This document shows, in pieces, positions 9,801 to 17,670 of a DNA stretch of 64,000 nt; the stretch's first letter is position 1, and each line of letters starts with the position of its first letter. The DNA comes from Allobosea sp. CRIB-10 (GTDB taxonomy: Bacteria; Pseudomonadota; Alphaproteobacteria; Rhizobiales; Beijerinckiaceae), in assembly GCF_900112185.1 (NCBI RefSeq), contig NZ_FOKP01000003.1, positions 341,006 through 405,005 on the forward strand, given 5' to 3'. A program made the translations under genes and the position numbers. A model generated the notes under the pieces. That model did no database searches. It saw only the letters and a list, made by a program, of their open reading frames with translations, and was not told where the DNA came from.

Positions 9801-10919
9801 GCCCGGCCCGCCGATCAGCAGCTCGCCCTGCTGGCCGACGCCGGTCAGCTTCATCTCCTCGTCGACGATATAGGCGGTGTAGTTCGGGATCGGCTTGCCG
9901 ATGGTGACGGTCTCGCCCGGCTCGACCGGGGCGGCCGTCGCCACCACCGTCGCCTCCGTCGGCCCGTAGGTGTTGAAGATGCGCCGGTCGGGTTTCGACC
10001 ATTTCTGCACGATCGAGGGCGGCAACGCCTCGCCGCCGAGCAGGATCAGTTTCAGCGATGGCACGTCGGCCGGCAGGATGCCGAGCAAAGTCGGCACCGT
10101 GTCGATCACGGTGACGCCGGCCTCGGTCAGGATCGCCGGCAGCTTCTCGGCGTCGCCCATCATCTGCGGCGTCGCGACGAACAGGGTCGCGCCGACGAGA
10201 TAAGGCGTCCAGATTTCCTCCATCGACAGATCGAAGGCAACGGAGGCGCCCTGGAAGACGACATCGTCCGGCCCCATGCCGTAGAGCGCGTTCCCCGAGC
10301 GCAAGAAATGGCAGATGTTGCGCTGGCTGATGACGATCGCCTTGGGCGTACCGGTCGAGCCCGAGGTGTAGATCAGATAGGCGGGATGGTCGGGGGTCAG
10401 CCCCACTGCCCGCGCTGGCATCGCCTGACCGTCGCTGGCCTGTGCGAGTTGCTGCGGGCACCAGACCTTGCGTTCGGTGGCTGCAGCACGCGCTTTCCAG
10501 TCGGTCTGCGTCACCAGCCCCTTGGCGCTGGCATCGTTGAGGCAGATGGCGATGCGCTCGACCGGCGCCTCGGCGTCGAAGGGCAGCCAGGCGGCGCCCG
10601 ACAGCGTGATCGCGATCTGCGCCACCAAGAGCTCGATGCCGCGCGGCATCCAAAGGCCGACCATGTCGCCCGGCCCGACGCCGGACAGCGCGAGCCCGCG
10701 CGCCTGCGCCTGCGCCTCCGCCCAGACCTGCGCATAGCTCAGCCGCCGCTCGCCGCAGATCAGCGCCGGGTGGTCTGGGCGCGCGGACACACTCGCTGCA
10801 AAGATCTCGGCGAGCACCTCGTCGCGCAGCAGCTCTGGCCGCTTTTCGCCCGCCAGCATGGCGAGCGCGGTCGCGCTCGAATCGGCGATGCCGGCCGAAA
10901 CTGTGGTGATGTCGTTCAT
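6879..10919 (-). CDS. Pls/PosA-type non-ribosomal peptide synthetase (homopoly-amino-acid synthetase-like)
   Basis: This single-module synthetase has 1346 residues. An adenylation domain (about 30-520) shows LIYTSGSTGTPKA at 182, NTYGPTEATVVAT at 316, YRSGDAV at 404, KIRGFRVELGEIE at 429 and SGKVDRK at 511. A carrier domain follows with DLGGHSLL (attachment Ser571). The rest is membrane-bound: three repeats, each a pair of transmembrane segments plus a left-handed beta-helix acetyltransferase-like unit. There is no condensation or thioesterase domain. This is the layout of epsilon-poly-L-lysine synthetase Pls and relatives, where the membrane region performs chain growth. Hand alignment to GrsA gives a pocket D230, L231, E234, D273, L293, G295, T317, V325, V326, K513. 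Its extra acids suggest a basic amino acid, which is an inference. No degrading enzyme or exporter lies beside it. Confidence 0.9.
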   Translation of the reverse strand: MNDITTVSAGIADSSATALAMLAGEKRPELLRDEVLAEIFAASVSARPDHPALICGERRLSYAQVWAEAQAQARGLALSGVGPGDMVGLWMPRGIELLVAQIAITLSGAAWLPFDAEAPVERIAICLNDASAKGLVTQTDWKARAAATERKVWCPQQLAQASDGQAMPARAVGLTPDHPAYLIYTSGSTGTPKAIVISQRNICHFLRSGNALYGMGPDDVVFQGASVAFDLSMEEIWTPYLVGATLFVATPQMMGDAEKLPAILTEAGVTVIDTVPTLLGILPADVPSLKLILLGGEALPPSIVQKWSKPDRRIFNTYGPTEATVVATAAPVEPGETVTIGKPIPNYTAYIVDEEMKLTGVGQQGELLIGGPGVAKGYHLRPELTAEKFIANPFGGSGGDPILYRSGDAVSLDENGNIVFHGRIDDQVKIRGFRVELGEIETALSDEAGISQAAVVLRSDDGIERLVAFLVGEPGVQIEGSVLRASLREKLPPYMIPAHFEPVGSLPRMVSGKVDRKMLKAAPLTAPAASGEQEPPRNETEAALLDAAKRVLGAQALPLEADFFVDLGGHSLLAARFISIVRETPAYAGITLQDVYGARTLRAMAELLDARGVRAEEDLSFTPPPLRRRFLCGLAQAIALPIIISLSTAQWLGIFVSYMLLSGEELSAMAQVFALLGIYVAITIVTGFIAIGLKWLVLGRTKPGTYPLWGVYYFRWWFASRVAGLVHIKWLQGTPVMRFYWRLLGAKVGRDVIISDYEAGAVDLVELGDGTTLGSKTTFANAEAIGADFIIGRITIGKDVYAGSSVVFGHGCTIGDHAEIGDLTAIAPGATVGTAEIWDGSPARKTGTVDLESLPPQAEASAGRRAAMTLFYVVMLIVLPPISLLPIFPAFWLFDKIDNWVATWSDVSYLWYLPILTWPTAIGLITVTVFLICALRWAILPRVSSGTYSIHSGFYARKWTVALATEVTLETLSSLFATIYMRFWYRMMGARIGQGAEISTNLSGRYDITGIGAGNFIADEVIFGDEDMRRGYMRLDMTRTGEQVFVGNDAVVPPGAVIPDKVLIGIKSKPPANELMSAGDTWFGSPPIKLPTRQKVDLGADWTYKPSLGKKLARAGFEALHTSFPAMLFITFGTIAVDLVLQQKIFDRDWAGLVLAFMGCAVVIAITQALICALMKWLLMGVYKPVMKPMWSFWAMRTEAIAVLYWGLGGKVLFDYLRGTPFLPWFLRLFGAQYGQGVWLDSTDITEFDCIKVGDFCTVNAHSALQTHLYEDRVMKVGKVTLGKGVCVGAGATVLYDTHVGDYAQIGLLTVIMKGENLPANTRWEGAPAVPASGVLGERPAAHRST

Positions 10920-11146
10920 CTTGCCCCGTCGAGATCCGGACCGGCGCCCGGACCACTCTCACGCCGGCCGTCTCCCCGTGACGACGCGTCCGCCAGTCCC
11001 CCGGCCGGCCCCGCAGCCGCGCGGGTCCTCACCAGCCGATCATACCTGCGAAGGTGTGGCTGAACCGAGGCTGAACGGCAAGCGGGAAGACGGGACGCGG
11101 TTAAGCAGTGGCGCGCATTTGCGCCCGACTGTCACATCCAGGCCCC

Positions 11147-11755
11147 TTACATCCAAGTCGCCTTGCCGCCCTCGACCACCAGGATCTTGCCCTGCCAGAT
11201 CTCGACGCGCGCCGCATCGGCCGTGCCGACCGCACCGATCAACGCCAGCACCGCCCGCGCCACGCCGCCATGGCTGACCATCACCGTGTCCGGCGCCAGC
11301 CCTTCCAGCACCGGCCGGATGCGCTCGGCCAGCATGCGGTAGCTCTCGCCGCCGGGGGGCACGAAGCCCCATTTGTCGCGCTCGCGGGCTTGGGCGCGCT
11401 CACGCTCGCTCGCATTCGCACTCTTGCGGATTTCGCGCCAGGTGAAGCCTTCCCAGTCGCCGAAGGTCAGTTCGCGCAGGCGCTCGTCGATACGGAACGC
11501 TTCGGGCGGCAGGTCGAGCTCGCGGCGCAGGATCGTCATAGTCTCCCGCGCCCGCTCCATCGGCGAGCAGATATAGTCGACGCTGGCGTAATCGGGCGTC
11601 AGCGCCTTGAGCCGGCGCGCCGCCTCCTCCGCCTGCATGCGGCCGAGGGCGTTGAGCGGAATGTCCTTGCCGCCCTGCAGCCGCCCCTCCCGATTCCAGT
11701 CGGTTTCGCCGTGGCGGACAAGGAAGAGGCGACCGGGAATCGTCAGCGGAATCAT
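11147..11755 (-). CDS. Histidine phosphatase family protein
   Basis: The 202-residue product has the phosphohistidine signature FLVRHGETDW near residue 11 and the second catalytic histidine in VMVSHGGVARA, with a conserved Glu in ERLRELTFGDWEG. The family includes cofactor-dependent phosphoglycerate mutases, CobC and small-molecule phosphatases, and the substrate cannot be chosen from sequence. The start at 11755 has ATGAGG at 6 bases spacing, which is better than more upstream frames. In related Hyphomicrobiales a gene of this type lies near aroC and fabI. Here the synthetase and toxin-antitoxin genes separate it from aroC, and the fol operon separates it from fabI. Confidence 0.9.
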   Translation of the reverse strand: MIPLTIPGRLFLVRHGETDWNREGRLQGGKDIPLNALGRMQAEEAARRLKALTPDYASVDYICSPMERARETMTILRRELDLPPEAFRIDERLRELTFGDWEGFTWREIRKSANASERERAQARERDKWGFVPPGGESYRMLAERIRPVLEGLAPDTVMVSHGGVARAVLALIGAVGTADAARVEIWQGKILVVEGGKATWM

Positions 11756-11900
11756 GCTTCGCCTCATGCACGCTGCCGACAGCAAGGTCAAAGCGGCGAA
11801 AGCGCCGCAGGTCCCATCCTCACCGTCTCGTGAGCTTTGTGGTGGCCGCGTCCCGAAGGCCTGTGTAAGAGGCAGGCAATCGCACCGACATGATCGCCGC

Positions 11901-12734
11901 ATGACCGCCACGCTGACATTGCCGGATGGCCGCAGGCTCGACCTCGGCGGAAGGCCCCTGCTGATGGGCGTGGTCAACGTCACCCCGGATTCCTTTTCCG
12001 ATGGCGGCCTCTTCGCCGACCCCGCGGTCGCCGTGGCGCATGGGCTGAGGCTGGCGCGGCAGGGCGCCGATATCGTCGATGTCGGCGGCGAATCGACACG
12101 GCCGGACCATACCCGCCTCGATGCGGCAAGCGAGCTCGCCCGGGTCATGCCGGTCATCACCGGCATCGCCGCGCAGAGCGACATCCCGATCTCGATCGAC
12201 ACCTACAAGGCCGAGGTCGCCGAGGCCGCGCTCAAGGCCGGCGCCTCGATCGTCAACGATGTCTGGGGCGCGCAGCGCGAGCCCGCGATCGCCGGCGTCG
12301 CGGCGCGCCATGGCGCTCCCATCGTCCTTATGCACAACCGCGAGGAGGTCGATCCCGAGATCGACATCCTCAACGAGGTCCTGCGCTTCCTCGAGCGCTC
12401 GATCGCGATCGCCATCGAAGCTGGCGTGCCGCGCAGCCAGATCGTCGTCGATCCCGGCATCGGCCGCTTCGGCAAGACCGCCGAGCAGTCGCTACTGCTG
12501 ATGAAGCAGCTTCGCCGCATCAGTGAGCTCGGCTGCCCGGTCCTACTCGGCGCCTCGCGCAAATCGGTGCTCGGCCACGTCATCGGCAAGACGGTCCCGG
12601 CTCAGCGCGTCGCCGCCAGCATCGCCGCGCATCTCTACGGCGTCACCCAAGGCGCCGCCATTATCCGCGCCCATGACGTCGACGAGCATGTCGACGCCCT
12701 GAAAATCTGGGCGGCGATCGGAGCAGCACAATGA
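11901..12734 (+). CDS. folP: Dihydropteroate synthase
   Basis: The enzyme joins p-aminobenzoate to 6-hydroxymethyl-dihydropterin diphosphate to make dihydropteroate in the folate pathway, and is the target of sulfonamides. The product of 277 residues shows MGVVNVTPDSFSDGG at the N-terminus, DVGGESTRPD, IDTYKAEVAEAALKAGASIVNDVWG, the pterin-binding segment and the C-terminal GASRKS block. The start at 11901 (MTATLTLP) fits the family; the longer frame upstream overlaps the divergent phosphatase leader. It is the first gene of a tightly packed folP-folB-folK operon, and its stop overlaps folB by four bases. Confidence 0.96.
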   Translation: MTATLTLPDGRRLDLGGRPLLMGVVNVTPDSFSDGGLFADPAVAVAHGLRLARQGADIVDVGGESTRPDHTRLDAASELARVMPVITGIAAQSDIPISIDTYKAEVAEAALKAGASIVNDVWGAQREPAIAGVAARHGAPIVLMHNREEVDPEIDILNEVLRFLERSIAIAIEAGVPRSQIVVDPGIGRFGKTAEQSLLLMKQLRRISELGCPVLLGASRKSVLGHVIGKTVPAQRVAASIAAHLYGVTQGAAIIRAHDVDEHVDALKIWAAIGAAQ

Positions 12735-13105
12735 GCGCGACCGGACAGATCTTCATCGAGGCGCTCGACCTCTACGCCTATCATGGCCATTTCGCCGAGG
12801 AGGGCCGGCTCGGCCAGCGCTTCTCGATGGACCTGGTGCTCGACTGCGACCTGCGGGCCTCCTCGCTCAGCGACGACATCGCCGACACCGTCGACTATGG
12901 CGAGGTCGTCGGCCTGGTGACGCGCACCTTCTCGGCCAAGCGCTTCAAGCTGCTTGAGGCGGCGGCGCGGGCGCTGGCAACCGCGATCCTGGCGGAATAC
13001 CCGACGGTGACCCGTGTCGCCGTCACCTTGCGCAAGCCGGCCCCGCCGATTCCGGGCCGGATGGAATCGGTCGGCATCAAGCTGGATTTCACGCGTGACG
13101 GTTGA
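12731..13105 (+). CDS. folB: Dihydroneopterin aldolase
   Basis: The 124-residue protein carries the family features LYAYHGHFAEEGRLGQRF near the N-terminus, DTVDYGEV and RVAVTLRKPAPPIPG near the C-terminus. It cleaves 7,8-dihydroneopterin to 6-hydroxymethyl-dihydropterin and glycolaldehyde, the step before FolK. Its ATG overlaps the folP stop (ATGA), and folK starts inside its last codons, so the three proteins are probably made in step. Confidence 0.95.
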   Translation: MSATGQIFIEALDLYAYHGHFAEEGRLGQRFSMDLVLDCDLRASSLSDDIADTVDYGEVVGLVTRTFSAKRFKLLEAAARALATAILAEYPTVTRVAVTLRKPAPPIPGRMESVGIKLDFTRDG

Positions 13106-13619
13106 AGCGACGCTCGGGCTGGGCGGCAATCTCGGCGATCCCGTGGCGGCCTTCGCCGCGGCGCTGGCACGGCTGCGCGCCCATGCCGCCGTCGAGCTGA
13201 AGGCCGCTTCTTCAGTCTGGCGCACCGCGCCCTGGGGCAAGCTCGACCAGCCGGAATTCCGCAACATGGCGGTGCTGATCGAGACGTCCCTCTCGGCCGA
13301 GGACCTGCTATCGCTCTGCCTCGACATCGAGCGTCAGAGCGGCCGCGAGCGGCGCGAGCGCTGGGGGCCGCGCACGCTCGACATCGACATTCTGACCTAT
13401 GGCAACGTGGTCATCGACCGGCCCGGCCTGCAGATCCCGCATCCGCGCATCGCCGAGCGCGCCTTCGTGCTGGCGCCGCTGGCGGAGATCGCGCCGGGGA
13501 TCGTGATAGGGGAACGCAGCGTCGCTGAACTCTTCGCGGCGATCGCCAGCGATGATGTCAGCCGCGATGCCGAGGGCATGACGCGGCTGAAAGCGATGCT
13601 GACATCTCAGCCGGGCTGA
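13095..13619 (+). CDS. folK: 6-hydroxymethyl-7,8-dihydropterin pyrophosphokinase
   Basis: FolK transfers diphosphate from ATP to hydroxymethyl-dihydropterin. The family blocks are visible: LGLGGNLGDPVAAF at the N-terminus, WGPRTLDIDILTYG in the centre and IPHPRIAERAFVLAPLAEIAP near the end. The start is taken as GTG at 13095, overlapping folB by 11 bases and giving 174 residues. An ATG further upstream would run through the folB reading frame with non-homologous sequence. The gene is the last of the fol operon and ends 4 bases before the convergent fabI. Confidence 0.94.
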   Translation: MTVEATLGLGGNLGDPVAAFAAALARLRAHAAVELKAASSVWRTAPWGKLDQPEFRNMAVLIETSLSAEDLLSLCLDIERQSGRERRERWGPRTLDIDILTYGNVVIDRPGLQIPHPRIAERAFVLAPLAEIAPGIVIGERSVAELFAAIASDDVSRDAEGMTRLKAMLTSQPG

Positions 13620-13623
13620 ACGC

Positions 13624-14463
13624 TCACTCGCCCTTGTCGAGCGAGATGTCCGGCGCGGTCGGCACCTTCATGCCGACGACATGGTAGCCGGCGTCGACAT
13701 GCATGATCTCGCCGGTGATGCCGCGCGACATGTCGGAGACCAGGAACACCGCGGTCTCGCCGACCTCCTCGATGGTGACTGTGCGGCGCAGCGGCGAGTT
13801 GTACTCGTTCCACTTCAGGATGTAGCGAAAATCACCGATGCCGGAGGCCGCCAGCGTCTTGATCGGCCCGGCCGAGATGGCGTTGACGCGGATTTTCTGC
13901 GGGCCGAGATCGGCGGCGAGATACTGCACGCTCGATTCCAGCGCAGCCTTGGCCACGCCCATGACGTTGTAGTGCGGCATCCACTTTTCGGCGCCGTAAT
14001 AGGTCAGCGTCAGCAGCGAGCCGCCATCCGGCATCAGCTTCTCGGCGCGCTGAGTGATCGCCGTGAAGGAATAGCAGGAGATCAGCAGCGACTTCGAGAA
14101 ATTGGCCTCGGTCGTGTCGACATAGCGGCCGGTGAGCTCGTCCTTGTCGGAGAAGGCGATGCAGTGGACGACGAAGTCGAGCTTGCCCCAGAGCTTCTCG
14201 ATCTCAGCGAAGACCGCATCGATCGATGCCCCGTCGGTGACGTCGCAATGGCCGACGACATGGCCGCCAAGCTGCTGCGCCAGCGGCTCGACCCGCTTCT
14301 TCAAGGCGTCGCCCTGATAGGTGAAGGCGAGCTCGGCGCCGGCATCCGCGGCCGCCTTGGCGATGCCCCAGGCGATCGAGCGGTTGTTGGCGACGCCCAT
14401 GACGAGACCGCGCTTGCCCCGCAGGAGGTTGGCGGTCGGGGCGGCGCTGCTGGATTCAGGCAT
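13624..14463 (-). CDS. fabI: Enoyl-[acyl-carrier-protein] reductase (NADH)
   Basis: This is a FabI-type reductase for the last step of the fatty-acid elongation cycle, 279 residues. The family-specific nucleotide motif GLVMGVANNRSIAWGIA replaces the usual SDR glycine pattern. The catalytic Tyr...Lys arrangement lies in TLTYYGAEKWMPHYNVMGVAKAALE, and the ISAGPIKTLAASGI block follows. The start at 14463 (MPESSS) has GAAGG upstream at good spacing; a start ten codons earlier lacks this. It is probably co-transcribed from the J-domain gene upstream on the same strand. FabI is the triclosan and isoniazid-class target. Confidence 0.95.
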   Translation of the reverse strand: MPESSSAAPTANLLRGKRGLVMGVANNRSIAWGIAKAAADAGAELAFTYQGDALKKRVEPLAQQLGGHVVGHCDVTDGASIDAVFAEIEKLWGKLDFVVHCIAFSDKDELTGRYVDTTEANFSKSLLISCYSFTAITQRAEKLMPDGGSLLTLTYYGAEKWMPHYNVMGVAKAALESSVQYLAADLGPQKIRVNAISAGPIKTLAASGIGDFRYILKWNEYNSPLRRTVTIEEVGETAVFLVSDMSRGITGEIMHVDAGYHVVGMKVPTAPDISLDKGE

Positions 14464-14560
14464 CTGAGACCTTCGAACTGGACGAACCGGCAAAAGAGAA
14501 CCGGACGGTCTCTTAACCGAGGCGGTCGAAGGGTGGAAGCGCCCTGTGCCGAAATCCTGT

Positions 14561-15481
14561 TCAGCCCGCGCGCGCCTTCATCAGCGCGGTCAGCTCGGCA
14601 TCCTCAGCCGGCATCTCGATGTCGATCGAGACGAAGAGGTCGCCATGCTCGCCCTTCTTCGCGCCCGGCAGCCCCTTGCCACGCAGGCGGAACTGGCGCG
14701 TCGTGCCGGTCAGCGGCGGTACCTTCATCTCGACGGCGCCTGACAGCGTCGGCACATGAATCGGCCCGCCCAGCACGGCGGTCGCGAGCGGCACCGCGAC
14801 GCGCGCGCGCAGGTTGATGCCGTCTATCGTGAAGCGGGAATCGGGCCTCACCTTGATCGTCATCAGCACGTCGCCGGCCTCGCCGGTGAGCGGATGAGTC
14901 TGGCCGAGGCCGCGCAGGCGCATGACCTTGCCGTCGGCGACACCCTCGGGGATCGTCACCTCGACCTCGCGCCCGCCGGGCAGCTTCACCCGGCGCGTGC
15001 CGCCATTGACCGCTTCGGCCAGGCCGACTTCCAGCGTGAAGCTCTGCTCCGGCGGCTTCTGCGGCGCGCTCTGCCGGCCCCGGGCACCGCCGCGCCTGGC
15101 GGCCTCGCCGAAGAGCGAGCCGAAGATGTCGGCGGGGTCGAAGCCGGGATCGCCGCCACGGCCGAAAGGCGCGCCGCCGCCGTCGAAATTGAACTCGAAG
15201 CCGCCATGCTGCGCCCCGCGGCGTCCCGCGCCCATGCCCTCGAAACCGGAGAAGCGCGGCTTGCCCTCGGCATCGATCTCGCCGCGGTCGAATTGCTTGC
15301 GCTTGTCGGCGTCGCCGAGGACCTCATAGGCGGTGTTGAGCTCGGAGAATTTTTCCTGCGCCTTCGGGTCGCCCTGGTTGCGGTCGGGGTGCAGGTCCTT
15401 GGCGCGGCGGCGATAAGCCTTCTTGATCTCGGCCTCATCAGCCGATTTCGCCACGCCCAGAACCTGATACGGATCACGCAT
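14561..15481 (-). CDS. DnaJ C-terminal domain protein (CbpA-like co-chaperone)
   Basis: The 306-residue product begins with a J domain holding HPD at residues 31-33, which stimulates DnaK ATPase. A Gly/Phe-rich linker (about 75-135) and the two-lobed substrate-binding C-terminal region ([19 protein letters not shown]-like and [13 protein letters not shown]) follow. The cysteine-rich zinc region of true DnaJ is absent, so it is a class B J-protein like CbpA. In related genomes it lies next to fabI and a surface lipoprotein gene, as here. Confidence 0.92.
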   Translation of the reverse strand: MRDPYQVLGVAKSADEAEIKKAYRRRAKDLHPDRNQGDPKAQEKFSELNTAYEVLGDADKRKQFDRGEIDAEGKPRFSGFEGMGAGRRGAQHGGFEFNFDGGGAPFGRGGDPGFDPADIFGSLFGEAARRGGARGRQSAPQKPPEQSFTLEVGLAEAVNGGTRRVKLPGGREVEVTIPEGVADGKVMRLRGLGQTHPLTGEAGDVLMTIKVRPDSRFTIDGINLRARVAVPLATAVLGGPIHVPTLSGAVEMKVPPLTGTTRQFRLRGKGLPGAKKGEHGDLFVSIDIEMPAEDAELTALMKARAG

Positions 15482-15565
15482 TCAAACACACCCCCGGAGG
15501 CTTCGTATTCCGGCGTACCGGAACCGCCCCCTAGATGGGAAGACTGTGGCGTAGTTGCAACAGGC

Positions 15566-16105
15566 CTAGGCCGCGCCTTTCCACGGCTTGGCATCTTTTA
15601 CAGCCCATTCGCCGCCGGACGGACGACAGGCCGTGCCCTGCAGCTTTACCGGGCCGGTCTGCAAGATCATCGAGGCCAGGAACGCCCGGCAGATCTCGTC
15701 CGATTTCAGGAACGGCCCGCCGACCGGGGTGAAGACGCCCTTCATGCCGCTCTGGGCATTGTCCCAGGAAACCGGCGCACCGTTGCCCTGCGGGTCGAGC
15801 GCCAGCGCCATCGCACCTTCCGCCCGGCGCCAGTCCTCGGGGCCGAGATCGGGCGCGAGCGTGGTGAGCGGGCTCCTGCCCTCCACGGCCCGCGCCGGCA
15901 GCACCGAGGCGGTGGTCATCGCGACCTCGTCCTCGGCCTTGCTCGACAGGCCCATGATCGGGAAGGAGATCGAGCAGCCGGCTGAAACCAGCGCAAGCAG
16001 GACCGCGCCGGCGAGCGATGCCCCGCATGCAAGGGGACTGCGCTCACGCGGCCTCTGGCTCCGCTGCGCGCGGGGCTTATATATGTCTGCCAAATCAAAC
16101 CGCAT
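15566..16105 (-). CDS. RT0821/Lpp0805-type surface lipoprotein
   Basis: The protein has a hydrophobic segment ending in the lipobox VSAGC and a C-terminal region with ICRAFLASM...[13 protein letters not shown], the pattern of the RT0821/Lpp0805 family of 17-kDa-like surface antigens. It should be an outer-membrane or periplasmic lipoprotein of unknown function. ATG at 16105 (179 residues) is used. The frame extends upstream to 16156, but that would collide with the divergent pdxH ribosome-binding site. It stands between the J-domain gene and pdxH, a familiar order in this bacterial group. Confidence 0.82.
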   Translation of the reverse strand: MRFDLADIYKPRAQRSQRPRERSPLACGASLAGAVLLALVSAGCSISFPIMGLSSKAEDEVAMTTASVLPARAVEGRSPLTTLAPDLGPEDWRRAEGAMALALDPQGNGAPVSWDNAQSGMKGVFTPVGGPFLKSDEICRAFLASMILQTGPVKLQGTACRPSGGEWAVKDAKPWKGAA

Positions 16106-16156
16106 TACGGATCGCGCTCGCCCAACGCTTCCCAAAAACCTTCGAGGATTAAGCAC

Positions 16157-16771
16157 GTGAATGCGTTAATGAGCGGTGACTTCACCGAAGCGAGCGAGCC
16201 TTTCGCCCTGTTCGAAAGCTGGCTGGATGAGGCCAAGGCCTCCGAGCCCAACGACCCCAACGGCATGGCGCTCTCGACGGTCGACGCCGACGGCATGCCC
16301 AATTCGCGCATGGTCCTGCTCAACGGCCGCAGCCCCGAAGGCTTCGTCTTCTACACCAATACCCAGAGCCAGAAGGGCGAGGAACTCGCCGGCCAGCCCA
16401 AGGCGGCGGCGCTGTTCCACTGGAAGAGCCTGCGCCGCCAGGTCCGCATCCGCGGCCCGGTCAGCCGCGTCAGCGACGCCGAGGCCGACGCCTATTTCCA
16501 GTCGCGCCCGCGCGACAGCCGCATCGGCGCCTGGGCCTCCCAGCAGTCGCGGCCGCTCGAGAGCCGGTTCGCCCTTGAGAAGGCGGTAGCGAGCTATGCG
16601 CTGAAATTCGGCGTCGGCGAGGTGCCGCGCCCGCCGCACTGGACCGGCTTCCGCATCGCCCCGGTCTATATGGAATTCTGGCGCGACGGCGCCTTCCGCC
16701 TGCATGACCGCATCGTCTTCCGCCGGGGCAACCCCGGCGACGCCTGGACCAAGACCCGGCTCTACCCCTGA
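16157..16771 (+). CDS. pdxH: Pyridoxamine 5'-phosphate oxidase
   Basis: The FMN enzyme oxidises pyridoxine or pyridoxamine 5'-phosphate to pyridoxal 5'-phosphate. The 204-residue product shows the FMN-binding [18 protein letters not shown] segment, [16 protein letters not shown] and the C-terminal [14 protein letters not shown]...W...RLYP. The start is GTG at 16157, with GAGG nine bases upstream; an ATG at 16169 is too far from that site. The stop codon shares a base with the start of a DUF3800 gene of different composition. Confidence 0.95.
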   Translation: MNALMSGDFTEASEPFALFESWLDEAKASEPNDPNGMALSTVDADGMPNSRMVLLNGRSPEGFVFYTNTQSQKGEELAGQPKAAALFHWKSLRRQVRIRGPVSRVSDAEADAYFQSRPRDSRIGAWASQQSRPLESRFALEKAVASYALKFGVGEVPRPPHWTGFRIAPVYMEFWRDGAFRLHDRIVFRRGNPGDAWTKTRLYP

Positions 16772-17517
16772 TGCCCGACAAGGATTTCAGTGATTACATC
16801 GTCTATGTCGACGAGAGCGGCGATCACAGCCTGACTGCGATCAACCCGCAGAATCCTGTCTTCGTGCTGGCGTTCTGTATCGTTGAAAAGGCGGCCTACT
16901 ACGAGACTATCGTCCCGCGCATGCAGAAGCTGAAATTTGACTTCTGGGGCCACGATTGCGTCATCATGCACAGCCATGACATCCGCAAAGCGAAGGGTGA
17001 TTTCAAGATCTTGTTGAATGCGCAGACGCGCGCAGAATTCGTCGAGCGGATGAACGCAACGATGGAGGATTTGCCGTTCACGGTGATTGCAGCAGTTATC
17101 GATAAGCCGCGGCACCGAGCACGCTATGCGAACCCCAGAAATCCCTATGAGATCGCTCTAGCCTTTTGTGTCGAGCGCCTTCAACATTGGCTACGCGAAC
17201 GCAATCAATCCGAACCGTTGACCTATGTCGTGGTAGAGCGGCGCGGAGCTGCTGAGGATGCTAAGCTCGAATTAGAGTTTAGAAGGATCGCCGACGGCCA
17301 GAATGCCTTAGGTCAAATCGATAATCTCGCCATTCGATTCATGGACAAGCGCAACAATTCAACCGGCTTGCAACTCGCCGATCTCGTCGCGCACCCGATA
17401 GGTCGGCACGTCATTGATCCAGCCCAGGCGAACCGTGCTTTCGAGCTGATCGAACCCAAGCTACGTCGTGGCCCAAATGGTCGCGTACCCGGCTATGGTC
17501 TCAAAATATTCCCTTGA
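16771..17517 (+). CDS. DUF3800 domain protein
   Basis: The 248-residue protein begins with the DUF3800 signature YIVYVDESGDHS, and the C-terminal part holds a conserved Asp in LQLADLVAHPIGR. This family is often suspected to be an RNase H-like nuclease and is frequently seen in defence islands and mobile regions, but its function here is unknown. Third codon positions are clearly less GC-rich than in pdxH or the downstream SDR gene, which points to transfer. Its ATG overlaps the pdxH stop in TGATG, so it may be translated by coupling to pdxH. The AT-rich stretch that follows (17580-17640) probably holds the promoter of the next gene. Confidence 0.85.
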   Translation: MPDKDFSDYIVYVDESGDHSLTAINPQNPVFVLAFCIVEKAAYYETIVPRMQKLKFDFWGHDCVIMHSHDIRKAKGDFKILLNAQTRAEFVERMNATMEDLPFTVIAAVIDKPRHRARYANPRNPYEIALAFCVERLQHWLRERNQSEPLTYVVVERRGAAEDAKLELEFRRIADGQNALGQIDNLAIRFMDKRNNSTGLQLADLVAHPIGRHVIDPAQANRAFELIEPKLRRGPNGRVPGYGLKIFP

Positions 17518-17670
17518 AAGCGAAGGGCCCCGAGGAGTTCCCCGAGGCCCAGCGCCGAACGAGCATTCCCGTTCCATTTGTATGATAGCTAGTGAATTGA
17601 GCATAAAAAGTCAAGTAAAAATTCCTATAGCAGCCAACGCAGACCCGGTGAATCGGAGCAGATTGCCCAA

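Noticed and set aside
8970..11063. Open frame of 697 codons antisense to the synthetase
   Set aside because: Arg/Gln/His-rich shadow with no recognisable domain; the minus-strand synthetase has all its motifs in order.
17523..17552. Terminator after the DUF3800 gene
   Set aside because: The ccccgagg motifs there are direct rather than inverted copies, so no stable stem forms.
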